DNA of 64,000 bases. Source: Pseudomonas botevensis. Its GTDB lineage: Bacteria; Pseudomonadota; Gammaproteobacteria; Pseudomonadales; Pseudomonadaceae. Position numbers and translations under genes: made by a program. Positions 50,267 through 58,561 of the stretch are shown piece after piece. The notes below the pieces were generated by a model that was not told the origin of the DNA, did not search any database, and saw only the letters and a program-made list of their open reading frames with translations. The stretch is taken from NCBI RefSeq assembly GCF_019145475.1, contig NZ_JAHTKI010000013.1, positions 1 to 64,000 of the forward strand, in the 5' to 3' direction. The first letter of the stretch is position 1; each line of letters starts with the position of its first letter.

Positions 50267-51385
50267 TCAGGTTTCGGCAAAGCGTTGCAGCTGCATCTCC
50301 CGCAGGCGGCTGAGGGTGCGGCGGAACGGAAATTCCAGGTAGCCCTCGGTGTACAACGCGTCCATCGGCACCTGCGCCTCGATGAACAGCGGCACCTTGC
50401 GGTCGTAGCACTCGTCGACCAATGCAATGAAGCGCCGCACGCCATCATCGTGAACCGACAGTTGCGGCAGTTCACGATCACCCGCCACCACCCGCTCGGC
50501 GCCGTCTTCGGTGCCTCGGGCGATACGCCCTTCACGCTTGCGGGCGCTGAGGTTCGGCACCTCGCTCATCAGCATAGCCCGGTAGGTGTCGCACAGGGCG
50601 ATGAAATCCATGGCGGCAAACGGTTGCTCGCAGAGGTCGGCATAACGGCACCAGAGCACCGATGCGCCGGCCCGCTGCACGTTCAGGGTGCGATGGCCGA
50701 CCGGCACCGGTTCGACGCTGGCGGCTTGCCCGGCCGTCAATGCCGCGAACACCTGCTCCAAGGCACTGCCCTGCGCGGGGTTCGCCACGAAGTAGCGTTG
50801 CTCGATGGCCCCGGGATGCAGCCGATGGTCTTCGGCGCCGTTCACCGCCACCACCTGCATGTGCGCCTGTATCGCGGCGATGGCGGGCAGGAAGCGGTCA
50901 CGGTTGAAGCCGTCGGCGTACAACTGCTCCGGCGGCAGGTTGGAGGTGCAGACCACCACCACGCCCTCCTCGAACATCACCTGAAACAGGCGCCCGAGGA
51001 TGATCGCATCGCCGATGTCGTTGACGAACAACTCGTCGAAACACAGCACCCGCACTTCGGCCGCCAGCTCCCGGGCCAGCGCCCGCAGCGGATCGGCGAT
51101 CCCGGTCAGTTGAAAGGAGCGCTGGTGAACCCAGCCCATGAAGTGATGAAAGTGCTGACGCCGGGCCGGCACGCGCAGGCTCTGATGGAACTGGTCCATC
51201 AGCCAGGTCTTGCCGCGCCCGACCGGCCCCCACAAATACACGCCGGGCACCGAACGGGCACCGGCGTGCAAGGCCTCGTGGCATTTTTGCAAGGCCCACA
51301 CCGCGTGTTCCTGGGCTTCATCCTGGATGAAGCCCTTGTGGTCGACGGCGTATTGCCAGGCACTGAGGGGGGAGTCGAAAGTCAT
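50267..51385 (-). CDS. ZapE/AFG1-family ATPase
   Basis: A 372-residue P-loop ATPase: VYLWGPVGRGKTWLMDQFH (Walker A), RVLCFDELFVNDIGDAIILGRLF (Walker B and following), VCTSNLPPEQLYADGFNRDRFLPAI (sensor region) and the C-terminal FIALVDECYDRKVPLFIEAQVP. This is the AFG1/ZapE family; ZapE affects Z-ring dynamics and AFG1 assists mitochondrial protein turnover. Pseudomonas normally carries a zapE near rplM/petA, and this locus has neither, so it is likely a second family member with a different role. Confidence 0.85.
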   Translation of the reverse strand: MTFDSPLSAWQYAVDHKGFIQDEAQEHAVWALQKCHEALHAGARSVPGVYLWGPVGRGKTWLMDQFHQSLRVPARRQHFHHFMGWVHQRSFQLTGIADPLRALARELAAEVRVLCFDELFVNDIGDAIILGRLFQVMFEEGVVVVCTSNLPPEQLYADGFNRDRFLPAIAAIQAHMQVVAVNGAEDHRLHPGAIEQRYFVANPAQGSALEQVFAALTAGQAASVEPVPVGHRTLNVQRAGASVLWCRYADLCEQPFAAMDFIALCDTYRAMLMSEVPNLSARKREGRIARGTEDGAERVVAGDRELPQLSVHDDGVRRFIALVDECYDRKVPLFIEAQVPMDALYTEGYLEFPFRRTLSRLREMQLQRFAET

Positions 51386-51407
51386 GCGCGGCAGTATGCC
51401 ACGACCG

Positions 51408-51749
51408 CTACAGGGAAATATCCAGCCGCGCGATTTTGCCCTGTTCGTTGAGCCGGAACGTGTAGCGCAGCTCCAGCGGACTGCCGGGGAACGTCCCGGA
51501 AATCAGCCCTTGCACCAGCACCTTGCCGGTGCGCTGCTGCACACCGAGGACTTCGACCCGTGGCTGGTAGCGTCGGGCGGTGTCTTGCATCCAGTGCGCG
51601 ATGGCCTGCGGACCGATCTGATGACGGCCTTCGTCGAACACGTTGGCATCCTCGGCAAAAAAACTGGCGACCTGGGTCGTGTCGCGAGCGTTGGCCGCGT
51701 CGATGTAGGCCACGATGGCCGGGGCCAGTGTTGAGGCGGGATGGGACAT
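51408..51749 (-). CDS. SnoaL-like / NTF2-fold protein
   Basis: A 113-residue protein with the cone-shaped NTF2-like pattern: APAIVAYIDAANARDTTQVASFFAEDANVFDEGRHQIGPQAIAHWM, then four beta-strands (VEVLGVQQRTGKVLVQGLISGTF, LELRYTFRLNEQGKIARLDI). It could be a small isomerase, dehydratase or ligand-binding protein; no catalytic set is certain. The gene is 52 bp downstream of the WYL regulator on the same strand and has AAGGAG upstream; the regulator may control it. Confidence 0.8.
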   Translation of the reverse strand: MSHPASTLAPAIVAYIDAANARDTTQVASFFAEDANVFDEGRHQIGPQAIAHWMQDTARRYQPRVEVLGVQQRTGKVLVQGLISGTFPGSPLELRYTFRLNEQGKIARLDISL

Positions 51750-51801
51750 GATTGCAGCTCCTTTTTGTCTGGTTCTGTCGCCATCGTAAAACAGCCCTGC
51801 G

Positions 51802-52518
51802 TCAGTTTTTGTCAGGAGTGAAGCGTCCGTTTTCGTCCAGTTGCATGTGCTTGTGCCAGGCCCGCAACAGGTCGCTGCGACGCCCCGGATAGCGCTCGCC
51901 CGCAAGGCTCGCGGCGGCGATCCGGTCGGTGCGAAAGGTTCGGTAGGCCTCACGCAATTCGCACCAGGCGACAATGATCCGCACCTCATTGAGAAACCCC
52001 AGCGCCAAGGGCCAGATCAGGCGTTGACTCGGCACCTGTTGGGCGTCGGCGTAATCGATGTGCAATTTGGCCTGATCGCGGATCGCGTGGCGGAATACAT
52101 TCAGCGGCACGGCGTTCTGCGGGAAGCCGTAACCGGGCGGGCCGGGCATCAGGGTCGGATTGCGCATCGCCTCCTGAGCCTGCGGGTCAAGCACGGCGGC
52201 AATCTTCGCCAGCGCATCCGCCGCCGCTTTGCTCAACACCTCATCGCCACGCTGATCGACATAACGCAGGCCCAGGACGATCGCCTCGGTTTCGTCGGCA
52301 TTGAGCATCAACGGCGGCAGAAACAAGCCACTGCGCAGCACATAACCAATCCCCGCCTCGCCATGGATCGGCGCACCGAGGGCGGTCAATTCGGCGATAT
52401 CGCGGTAGAGCGTGCGCTCGGAGGTTTCCAGCTCGGCGGCCAGGGTCGCCGCCGTGACCGGCCGCTTCTTGCCGCGCAGTACCTGGAGCAAAGTCAGTAG
52501 ACGAGTGGTACGCGACAC
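51802..52518 (-). CDS. HTH/WYL-domain transcriptional regulator (YafY-like)
   Basis: A 238-residue regulator with an N-terminal HTH_11 domain (RLLTLLQVLRGKKRPVTAATLAAELETSERTLYRDIAELTALGAPI) and a C-terminal WYL domain (ESQRLIWPLALGFLNEVRIIVAWCELREAYRTFRTDRI). Such proteins sense small molecules or nucleic acids and control neighbouring genes or DNA-damage and defence functions. Here the genomic context is an ordinary NTF2-fold gene, so a local regulator is most likely. Confidence 0.9.
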   Translation of the reverse strand: MSRTTRLLTLLQVLRGKKRPVTAATLAAELETSERTLYRDIAELTALGAPIHGEAGIGYVLRSGLFLPPLMLNADETEAIVLGLRYVDQRGDEVLSKAAADALAKIAAVLDPQAQEAMRNPTLMPGPPGYGFPQNAVPLNVFRHAIRDQAKLHIDYADAQQVPSQRLIWPLALGFLNEVRIIVAWCELREAYRTFRTDRIAAASLAGERYPGRRSDLLRAWHKHMQLDENGRFTPDKN

Positions 52519-52591
52519 GATAGGCAGGCCCTGTGCTGAAAAGTCGCCGGAGCTTAGCAGAGGCTGCTGTCAGAAACTGTCAGGAGGGCCG

Positions 52592-52650
52592 CCCTCATCG
52601 GAACATCGCCCCTCGCCCCCTCCCGAAGGAGAGGTCCGTTCCGATGAGGG
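52592..52650. repeat. Intergenic inverted repeat
   Basis: Perfect 13-bp arms CCCTCATCGGAAC (52592-52604) and GTTCCGATGAGGG (52638-52650) enclose a pyrimidine-rich CCTCGCCCCCTCCCGAAGGA core. The core resembles a repetitive 'CCCTCNCCC...GGGAGAGG' family of Pseudomonas intergenic elements. It lies between the agmatinase end and the WYL regulator start. Confidence 0.6.
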
Positions 52651-52669
52651 GAAGCAAGTACACAACCCC

Positions 52670-53629
52670 TCAAACATCGACCTTGTGCCGCGCCGCATAG
52701 AGGCAAAGCATCTCCATCGCCAGCGTCGCCGCTGCCAGGGAGGTCACGTCGGCGTGGTCATAGGCCGGCGCGACTTCCACCACGTCCATGCCCACCAGAT
52801 TGATCCCGCGCAACCCGCCAAGGATTTCCAGCGCCTGCACGGTGCTCAACCCGCCGCAAACCGGGGTTCCGGTGCCCGGTGCGAACGCCGGGTCAAGACA
52901 ATCGATATCGAACGTCAGGTACACCGGGTTATCGCCGACCCGCGCGCGGATCGCCTCGACAATCGCCTCGCAGCCACGCCGATGCACCTGCCGCGCGTCC
53001 AGCACCTGAAAGCCCTGATGATCGTCATTGGTGGTGCGCAAACCGATCTGTACCGAGCGGGCCGGGTCCACCAGTCCCTCCCGCGCTGCGTGCCAGAACA
53101 TCGTGCCGTGATCGACCCGCTTGCCCGCCTCGTCCGGCCAAGTGTCGCTGTGCGCATCGAAGTGGATCAGCGACAGCGTGCCGTGCTTGCGCGCATGGGC
53201 CTTGAGCAGCGGGTAACTGATGAAGTGGTCGCCGCCGAACGTGAGCATGGCGCTGCCGGCATTGAGGATGTGTTCGGCGTGGGCCTCGATGCTTTCCGGG
53301 ATGCTGTGCGGCGCGCCGTAATCGAAGTCGCAATCGCCAAAATCAACCACCGCCAGATGATCGAACGGGTCGAACGCCCAAGGCCAGTGGCGTTCCCAGG
53401 CAATCCCGGTGGACGCCGCGCGAATCCCCCGAGGCCCGAAACGTGCGCCCGGACGGTTGCTGGTGGCGGTGTCGAACGGCACGCCGCTGACTGCCACATC
53501 GACACCGCGCAGGTCGCGGCTGTAGCGGCGGCGCATGAAACTGGTGATCCCGGCATAGGTGCTTTCGGCGGCGGTGCCGTAAAGGCTGTCGCGGGTCATG
53601 GCCTGATCGTTTTGCATTGGCACGTCCAT
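52670..53629 (-). CDS. speB: Agmatinase (ureohydrolase family)
   Basis: A 319-residue arginase-superfamily enzyme. The binuclear Mn ligands are visible: TFGGDHFISYPLL (His), SLIHFDAHSDTW (Asp-His-Asp) and YLTFDIDCLDPAFAPGTGTP (Asp-Asp). It should hydrolyse agmatine to putrescine and urea; guanidinobutyrase or guanidinopropionase are the main alternatives within this family in pseudomonads. The start at 53629 has GGGAG upstream. It lies 39 bp downstream of a polyamine-type binding protein gene, consistent with use of agmatine-like substrates. Confidence 0.88.
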   Translation of the reverse strand: MDVPMQNDQAMTRDSLYGTAAESTYAGITSFMRRRYSRDLRGVDVAVSGVPFDTATSNRPGARFGPRGIRAASTGIAWERHWPWAFDPFDHLAVVDFGDCDFDYGAPHSIPESIEAHAEHILNAGSAMLTFGGDHFISYPLLKAHARKHGTLSLIHFDAHSDTWPDEAGKRVDHGTMFWHAAREGLVDPARSVQIGLRTTNDDHQGFQVLDARQVHRRGCEAIVEAIRARVGDNPVYLTFDIDCLDPAFAPGTGTPVCGGLSTVQALEILGGLRGINLVGMDVVEVAPAYDHADVTSLAAATLAMEMLCLYAARHKVDV

Positions 53630-53668
53630 CGATGTGCTCCCGGTCGTTATCAAGGTTGTTGTCACGGT

Positions 53669-54760
53669 TTATTGGCGGCTGCGGAAAGTCGTCCACAAGC
53701 GCGTGCGCTGGCGCATGTCCTTGAGGCTCATGCTGCGGTCGGCGTACAGCCGCTCGCGCACCTCGGGCTTCGGGTAGATATCCGGATCGTTGCGCACCGC
53801 TTCATCCACCAGCGGCGTGGCCGCCTGGTTGGCGGTGGCAAAAAACAGTGTGTTGGTCAGCGCCGCCACGGACTCCGGCCGCAACATGAACTCGACGAAC
53901 GCCCGCGCGGCCTCGGGATGCGGCGCGTCCTTGGGGATCGCCAGGTTGTCCTGCCAGACCAGCGTGCCCTCTTTCGGAATGCGGTAAGCGACTTCGAACG
54001 GCTTGTTGGCCTTGCGCGCCTGATCGGCGGCCATGCTCGCGTCGCCGTTGTAGGTCAGGGCCAGGCATACACTGCCGTTGGCCAGGTCATTGATCTGGCG
54101 GCCCGTGGCGACGTAGAGCACCGAAGGCTGAAGTTTCTGCAACAAGGCTTCAGCGGCGGCCAGATCCTGCTTGTCGGTGCTGTAGGGGTCCTTGCCCAGG
54201 TAATGCAGCGCCAGGCCGATCACTTCCTGGGGCGAGTCGAGGATCGCGATCCCGCAATCCTTGAGCTGGCTGGCATATTCCGGCTTGAACAGCAGATCCA
54301 GGCTGTTGAGCGGTACATCGGGCAAGCGCTGCTTCACCGCCTCGACATTCATTCCCAGGCCGAGCGTGCCCCAGGTGTAAGGCACGCCGTAGCGGTTGCC
54401 GGGGTCGACGGCGGCGAGTTTTTCCAGCAAATCCGGATCGAGATTGGCGTAGCCCTTTAACCCCTCGTGGGGAATTTCCTTCAGGGCACCCGCCGCCAAT
54501 CCCCGGGCCAGCACGCTGGAGGACGGCACCACCACGTCATAACCGCTACCGCCGGTGAGCAATTTGGTTTCCAGCACCTCCGAGGTGTCGAAGGTGTCGT
54601 AGCGCACATGAATGCCGGTTTCCTGCTCGAAGCGTTGCAGGGTTTGCGGCGCCACGTAATCGGCCCAACTGTAGAGATTGAGGGTTTGCTCCTCGGCCTG
54701 GGCGGCCAGGGAGGCACTGAGCAACAACGCGGGGAAACACAGCTTGAAAGCGGGAGCCAT
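53669..54760 (-). CDS. Periplasmic polyamine-type solute-binding protein (PotF-like)
   Basis: A 363-residue protein with a signal peptide (ends AQAEE, about residue 23). The mature sequence is of the PotD/PotF class: TLNLYSWADYVAPQTLQRFEQETGIHVRYDTFDTSEVLETKLLTGGSGYDVVVPSSSVLARG, the GVPYTWGTLGLGMN stretch and SVCLALTYNGDA. It should bind putrescine, spermidine or a similar cation such as agmatine. No ABC permease or ATPase gene follows; the next gene is the agmatinase. It thus either serves a transporter encoded elsewhere or is a sensor. The start at 54760 uses AGGTG. Confidence 0.9.
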   Translation of the reverse strand: MAPAFKLCFPALLLSASLAAQAEEQTLNLYSWADYVAPQTLQRFEQETGIHVRYDTFDTSEVLETKLLTGGSGYDVVVPSSSVLARGLAAGALKEIPHEGLKGYANLDPDLLEKLAAVDPGNRYGVPYTWGTLGLGMNVEAVKQRLPDVPLNSLDLLFKPEYASQLKDCGIAILDSPQEVIGLALHYLGKDPYSTDKQDLAAAEALLQKLQPSVLYVATGRQINDLANGSVCLALTYNGDASMAADQARKANKPFEVAYRIPKEGTLVWQDNLAIPKDAPHPEAARAFVEFMLRPESVAALTNTLFFATANQAATPLVDEAVRNDPDIYPKPEVRERLYADRSMSLKDMRQRTRLWTTFRSRQ

Positions 54761-54859
54761 GACGTACACCTGACCGGAGGAAGTGGTTGCAGGATGCGCC
54801 GTGGTTTACATTGCAAAAATATCAAGTTTGTTAACCTGACTTTATCCGAAGGTAATGTG

Positions 54860-55768
54860 ATGCTCGGCCAACTCCACGATGTCGATCTGCAACTGCTGCG
54901 CCTGTTCGTCAGCGTGGTCGAGGCTGGCGGCTTCAGCGCCGCCCAAGGCGATCTGGGCCTGAGCCAATCGAGCATCAGTCAGCAAATGGCCAGGCTGGAA
55001 ACCCGCCTCGGCTATCGCCTGTGCAGTCGCGGCAAAGGTGGGTTCAGCGTGACGCCCAAGGGCGAGCAACTGCTGATTGCCATCCGCAGCCTGTTCCAAT
55101 CCATCGAAACCTTCCGCCATCAGTCCAACGGCGTCGCCGGGCGTCTGATCGGCGAAGTGCGGCTGGGGTTGTCGGAAGCGGTCGACCAATCGGTGCTGCA
55201 ACGGGTCGCCGAAGCCATCCGCCACTTTCGCGAGCGCGACGAGTCGGTGCGCATCGAATTGATCAGCGCCATGCCCGGCGAGATGGAGCGACTGCTGTTG
55301 CAACAACGGCTGGACCTGGCGATCGGGTATTTTTCCCTGGCGCAAAGTGCCTTCGATTACCGCGAACTGTTCCGCGAAACCCAGCACCTGTATTGCGCCG
55401 CCGGCCATCCGCTGTTTACCGACGAGGCCCCGGACGATGCCGCGTTGCAGGCCTGCGACCGGGTCGACCATCCGTACCGGTTCCTGCGCACTGACGAGCC
55501 GTTTCAGGGCAAGGTCTGCTCGGCGCGCTCGGAGCAGGTCGAGGGGACACTGGCGTTCATTCTGTCGGGCAAGCACGTCGGCTATTTGCCCAGCCATTAC
55601 GCGCGCCGATGGCAAGACAGAGGGTTGCTGCGGCCGGTGCGCGAGGGTGAATTGAGTTTCGAGGTGGCATTCCACCTGGCGCGGCATCGGGCACAGGTGC
55701 CGGGGGACGCGCAGATGGCGTTCGAAGAGGATCTGTTGTCATCCTTTAGTCGAAGCGGATGGCATTGA
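54860..55768 (+). CDS. LysR-type regulator divergent from the polyamine-binding/agmatinase genes
   Basis: A 302-residue LTTR with HTH DLQLLRLFVSVVEAGGFSAAQGDLGLSQSSISQQMARLETRLGYRLC and an effector domain starting GRLIGEVRLGLSEAVDQS. It is divergent from the solute-binding protein gene (99 bp), so it probably regulates that operon in response to agmatine, guanidinobutyrate or a polyamine. The ATG at 54860 follows AAGGT; the frame is open much further upstream, but that part is antisense to the binding protein gene. Confidence 0.9.
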   Translation: MLGQLHDVDLQLLRLFVSVVEAGGFSAAQGDLGLSQSSISQQMARLETRLGYRLCSRGKGGFSVTPKGEQLLIAIRSLFQSIETFRHQSNGVAGRLIGEVRLGLSEAVDQSVLQRVAEAIRHFRERDESVRIELISAMPGEMERLLLQQRLDLAIGYFSLAQSAFDYRELFRETQHLYCAAGHPLFTDEAPDDAALQACDRVDHPYRFLRTDEPFQGKVCSARSEQVEGTLAFILSGKHVGYLPSHYARRWQDRGLLRPVREGELSFEVAFHLARHRAQVPGDAQMAFEEDLLSSFSRSGWH

Positions 55769-55924
55769 TCGGCGGCTGCGTTCCCACGCTGGCGTGCGGG
55801 AGCGATCATCGCCCATAAAAGCTGACCTTTCAGGCAATTTTATTGCGTTGCCCTCGCCGCCCTCTTCCGGCATCCTGCGCCTCCATTTTCTGACCCGGCC
55901 CCGCTTTGCGGCACGCACACCACC

Positions 55925-57391
55925 ATGACCGTCTCTGAAAAAGTCTCGCGCAACAACGATCTGCTCTACGGCCTCAACGACCGCCCGCACTTCACCGCCA
56001 CCGTATTTGCAGCCCTGCAACACGTACTGGCCAGCTTCGTCGGCATCATCACCCCGACCCTGATCATGGGCGGCGCCCTTGGCCTGCAGAGTGAAATCCC
56101 GTACCTGATCAGCATGGCGCTGTTCGTTTCCGGCCTCGGCACCTTTGTTCAGGCCCGACGCTTCGGCCCCATCGGCTCCGGTCTGTTGTGTCTGCAAGGC
56201 ACCAGTTTTTCCTTTATCAGCGTGATTCTCAGTGCCGGGTTCATGGTCAAGGCCCGGGGCGGCGGCACCGATGAGATCCTTTCGACGATCTTCGGCGTGT
56301 GCTTTTTCGCCGCCTTCATTGAAGTGGTGCTGAGTCAGTTCATCGGCAAACTGCGCATGCTGATCACCCCGGTGGTGACCGGCACCATCATCACCCTGAT
56401 GGGACTGTCGCTGATCAAGGTCGCCATGACCGACATCGCCGGCGGCTTCGGTGCGGCGGATCTGGGTGCGGCCAGTCATGTGTTCCTGGCGGCGCTGGTG
56501 CTGGGCACCATCGTGGTGTTGAATCGGGTCGATGTGCCGTTTCTGCGCCTGGGCGCGATTGTCATCGGCCTGACCCTGGGTTACGGAGTGGCGTGGATGA
56601 TGGGCAGCGTGGACTTCGCCAGCCTGCCTGAAGTGCCGCTGGTCAGCATACCGGTGCCGTTCAAGTACGGTTTCAACTTCGACTGGGTGGCGTTCGTGCC
56701 GGTCGCGGTGATTTTCCTGGTGTCGCCCCTGGAAGCCGCCGGCGACCTGACCGCCAACTCGATGATTTCCCGGCAACCGGTCAAAGGCCCGCTGTACATC
56801 CGAAGGATCAAGTCCGGGCTGCTGGCCGACGGCCTCAATTCGGCGATGGCGGCGGTGTTCAACAGCATGCCGATGGTGACCTTCGCCCAGAACAACGGGG
56901 TGATTCAGCTCACCGGCGTCGCCAGTCGTTACGTGGCGTTCTTCATTGCCGGCCTGCTGGTGTTGCTGGGGCTGTTCCCGATGATCGGCGCGGTGCTGCA
57001 ACTGATGCCGAAACCTGTACTCGGCGGCGCCGAACTGGTGATGTTCGGCACCGTGGCCGTGGCCGGGATCAAGATCCTCGCCGAAGCCGGCCTGCATCGG
57101 CGCAACATGCTGATCGTGGCAATTTCCATCGGCATGGGCCTGGGCATCGCCGCCGTGCCGGAAGTGCTGCGCGAACTGCCGCAGGCACTGCGCAACATCT
57201 TCGAATCGCCGATCACCGTCGGTGCCCTGTGCGCGATCGTGCTGAACATCTTCCTGCCGGAAGAGTTCATCGAGCTGGAAGAGGATGACTTCGACCCGGA
57301 AGCCTCTATCCTGCAAGTCATGGAAAACCCGGAAATCCCGGCCAAGGCTGAACCCGCGCCGGCACCTGCGGTCGCACAGTTGAACCGCTGA
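55925..57391 (+). CDS. NCS2 family purine (urate/xanthine) permease
   Basis: A 488-residue, 14-helix transporter. Features of the NCS2/NAT family: ALQHVLASFVGIITPTLIMG, RRFGPIGSGLLCLQGTSFSF, the central SPLEAAGDLTANSMISRQPV (the NAT signature region) and FNSMPMVTFAQNNGVIQLTGVASR. The Q/E-x-x-GD motif and length fit the xanthine/urate group (XanQ, UacT). It imports purines with protons. A 60-residue cytoplasmic tail is Glu/Pro/Ala-rich. It is followed by a strong terminator. Confidence 0.92.
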   Translation: MTVSEKVSRNNDLLYGLNDRPHFTATVFAALQHVLASFVGIITPTLIMGGALGLQSEIPYLISMALFVSGLGTFVQARRFGPIGSGLLCLQGTSFSFISVILSAGFMVKARGGGTDEILSTIFGVCFFAAFIEVVLSQFIGKLRMLITPVVTGTIITLMGLSLIKVAMTDIAGGFGAADLGAASHVFLAALVLGTIVVLNRVDVPFLRLGAIVIGLTLGYGVAWMMGSVDFASLPEVPLVSIPVPFKYGFNFDWVAFVPVAVIFLVSPLEAAGDLTANSMISRQPVKGPLYIRRIKSGLLADGLNSAMAAVFNSMPMVTFAQNNGVIQLTGVASRYVAFFIAGLLVLLGLFPMIGAVLQLMPKPVLGGAELVMFGTVAVAGIKILAEAGLHRRNMLIVAISIGMGLGIAAVPEVLRELPQALRNIFESPITVGALCAIVLNIFLPEEFIELEEDDFDPEASILQVMENPEIPAKAEPAPAPAVAQLNR

Positions 57392-57410
57392 TCCTGCCCG
57401 CTCAACGACA

Positions 57411-57444
57411 AAGGGCTGAACCGGTGGCGGTTCAGCCCTTTTTT
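57411..57444 (+). terminator. Terminator after the purine permease
   Basis: AAGGGCTGAACC and GGTTCAGCCCTT pair around GGTGGC, followed by TTTTATT. Confidence 0.92.
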
Positions 57445-57470
57445 ATTGGAGTCCATTGGTGGAGAGCTTC

Positions 57471-57944
57471 ATGCGCCGCATCCAAGCCGTCATCCTGTCC
57501 TTGCTTCTGTTGTCCCTCAGTGCTTGCGCGCTGTTCCCCAACCGCGACCCGGTAAACATCAACGTGGTCGGCCTCGAACCACTGCCGAGCCAGGATCTGG
57601 AAGTACGCTTCGCCATCAAGCTGCGCGTACAGAACCCCAATGAAACGCCGATCGACTACAACGGCATAGCCCTGGACCTGGAGGTCAACGGCCGCCCGCT
57701 GGCGTCGGGCGTGAGTGATCAGAGCGGCTCGATCCCGCGTTTCTCGGAAACCATCGTCAGCGTGCCGGTGAGCATTTCGGCGTTCTCGGTTCTGCGCCAG
57801 ACCCTCGGCCTGAGCCAGACCCAAACCCTCGACAACCTGCCCTACGTGCTGCGCGGCAAACTGGCCGGCGGCGTGTTCGGCACCATGCGCTTCACCGACA
57901 CCGGCAAGCTCAGCCTGCCACGCGCCAGTGCCGCAACCTGGTAA
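57471..57944 (+). CDS. LEA type 2 family lipoprotein
   Basis: A 157-residue protein with a lipoprotein signal (ILSLLLLSLSACALF, lipidated Cys at residue 19). The mature part is a Water-stress/WHy immunoglobulin-like domain: VNINVVGLEPLPSQDLEVRFAIKLRVQNPNETPIDYNGIALDLEVNG, ending KLAGGVFGTMRFTDTGKLSLP. LEA14-like proteins of this type are outer-membrane lipoproteins of unclear function. The start at 57471 has GGAGAG upstream and gives the natural signal peptide. Confidence 0.88.
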   Translation: MRRIQAVILSLLLLSLSACALFPNRDPVNINVVGLEPLPSQDLEVRFAIKLRVQNPNETPIDYNGIALDLEVNGRPLASGVSDQSGSIPRFSETIVSVPVSISAFSVLRQTLGLSQTQTLDNLPYVLRGKLAGGVFGTMRFTDTGKLSLPRASAATW

Positions 57945-57997
57945 AGATGCGGTAGCCTCCAGCGTTCAGTATGGACACACAGGGAGGCAAGTGGTTT

Positions 57998-58549
57998 ATG
58001 GAAGCGATACCTACGTTGTACACCGAGCGGCTGATCCTGCGACCGCTGGAACTGGCCGATGCCGACGCCGTCCAGGCGCAGTTCCCGCACTGGGAAGTGG
58101 TGCGTTACCTCAACGCCCAGGTGCCCTGGCCCTACCCGGAGGACGGCGCCCTCACCTACCTGCGCGACATCGCACTGCCGGCCATGGCCGCCGGCAAGGA
58201 ATGGCACTGGTCGATTCGCCTCAAGTCCGCGCCGGAGCAGTTGATCGGCAATGTCAGCCTGATGGATCAACCGGACAATCACCGTGGCTTCTGGCTGGGG
58301 CCGGCGTGGCAAGGCCAGGGGTTGATGACCGAGGCCAGCGCGGCGGTGACCGAATACTGGTTCGAAACCCTCGACCGTCGTGTGATGCGCGTGCCGAAAG
58401 CGGCGCCGAACATCGCTTCGATCAACCTCTCCGAACGGACCGGCATGCGCCTGATCCGCAGCGATGAAGACGACTTCGTCGGCGGCCGCTTTCCTCGACA
58501 GATCTGGGAGATGACCCGGGAGGAATGGCGGGGGTTACGGGGGAAGTGA
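57998..58549 (+). CDS. GNAT family N-acetyltransferase (RimJ/RimL-like)
   Basis: A 183-residue acetyltransferase of the Acetyltransf_3 group: TLYTERLILRPLELADADAVQAQFPHWEVVRYLNAQVPWPYPEDGA, then HRGFWLGPAWQGQGLMTEASAAVTEYWF (acetyl-CoA loop QGQGLM), and NIASINLSERTGMRLI. RimJ/RimL-like enzymes acetylate amino groups of proteins or antibiotics. The ATG at 57998 is favoured by GGGAGG; another at 57971 would place the ribosome site inside the gene. It is 53 bp from the LEA lipoprotein gene, possibly an operon. Confidence 0.88.
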   Translation: MEAIPTLYTERLILRPLELADADAVQAQFPHWEVVRYLNAQVPWPYPEDGALTYLRDIALPAMAAGKEWHWSIRLKSAPEQLIGNVSLMDQPDNHRGFWLGPAWQGQGLMTEASAAVTEYWFETLDRRVMRVPKAAPNIASINLSERTGMRLIRSDEDDFVGGRFPRQIWEMTREEWRGLRGK

Positions 58550-58561
58550 CATGCCCCCACC

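Noticed and set aside
55739..57316. A 525-codon minus-strand frame rich in Gln, His and Asp
   Set aside because: Antisense to the NCS2 permease; the composition reflects the complementary strand of a membrane protein.
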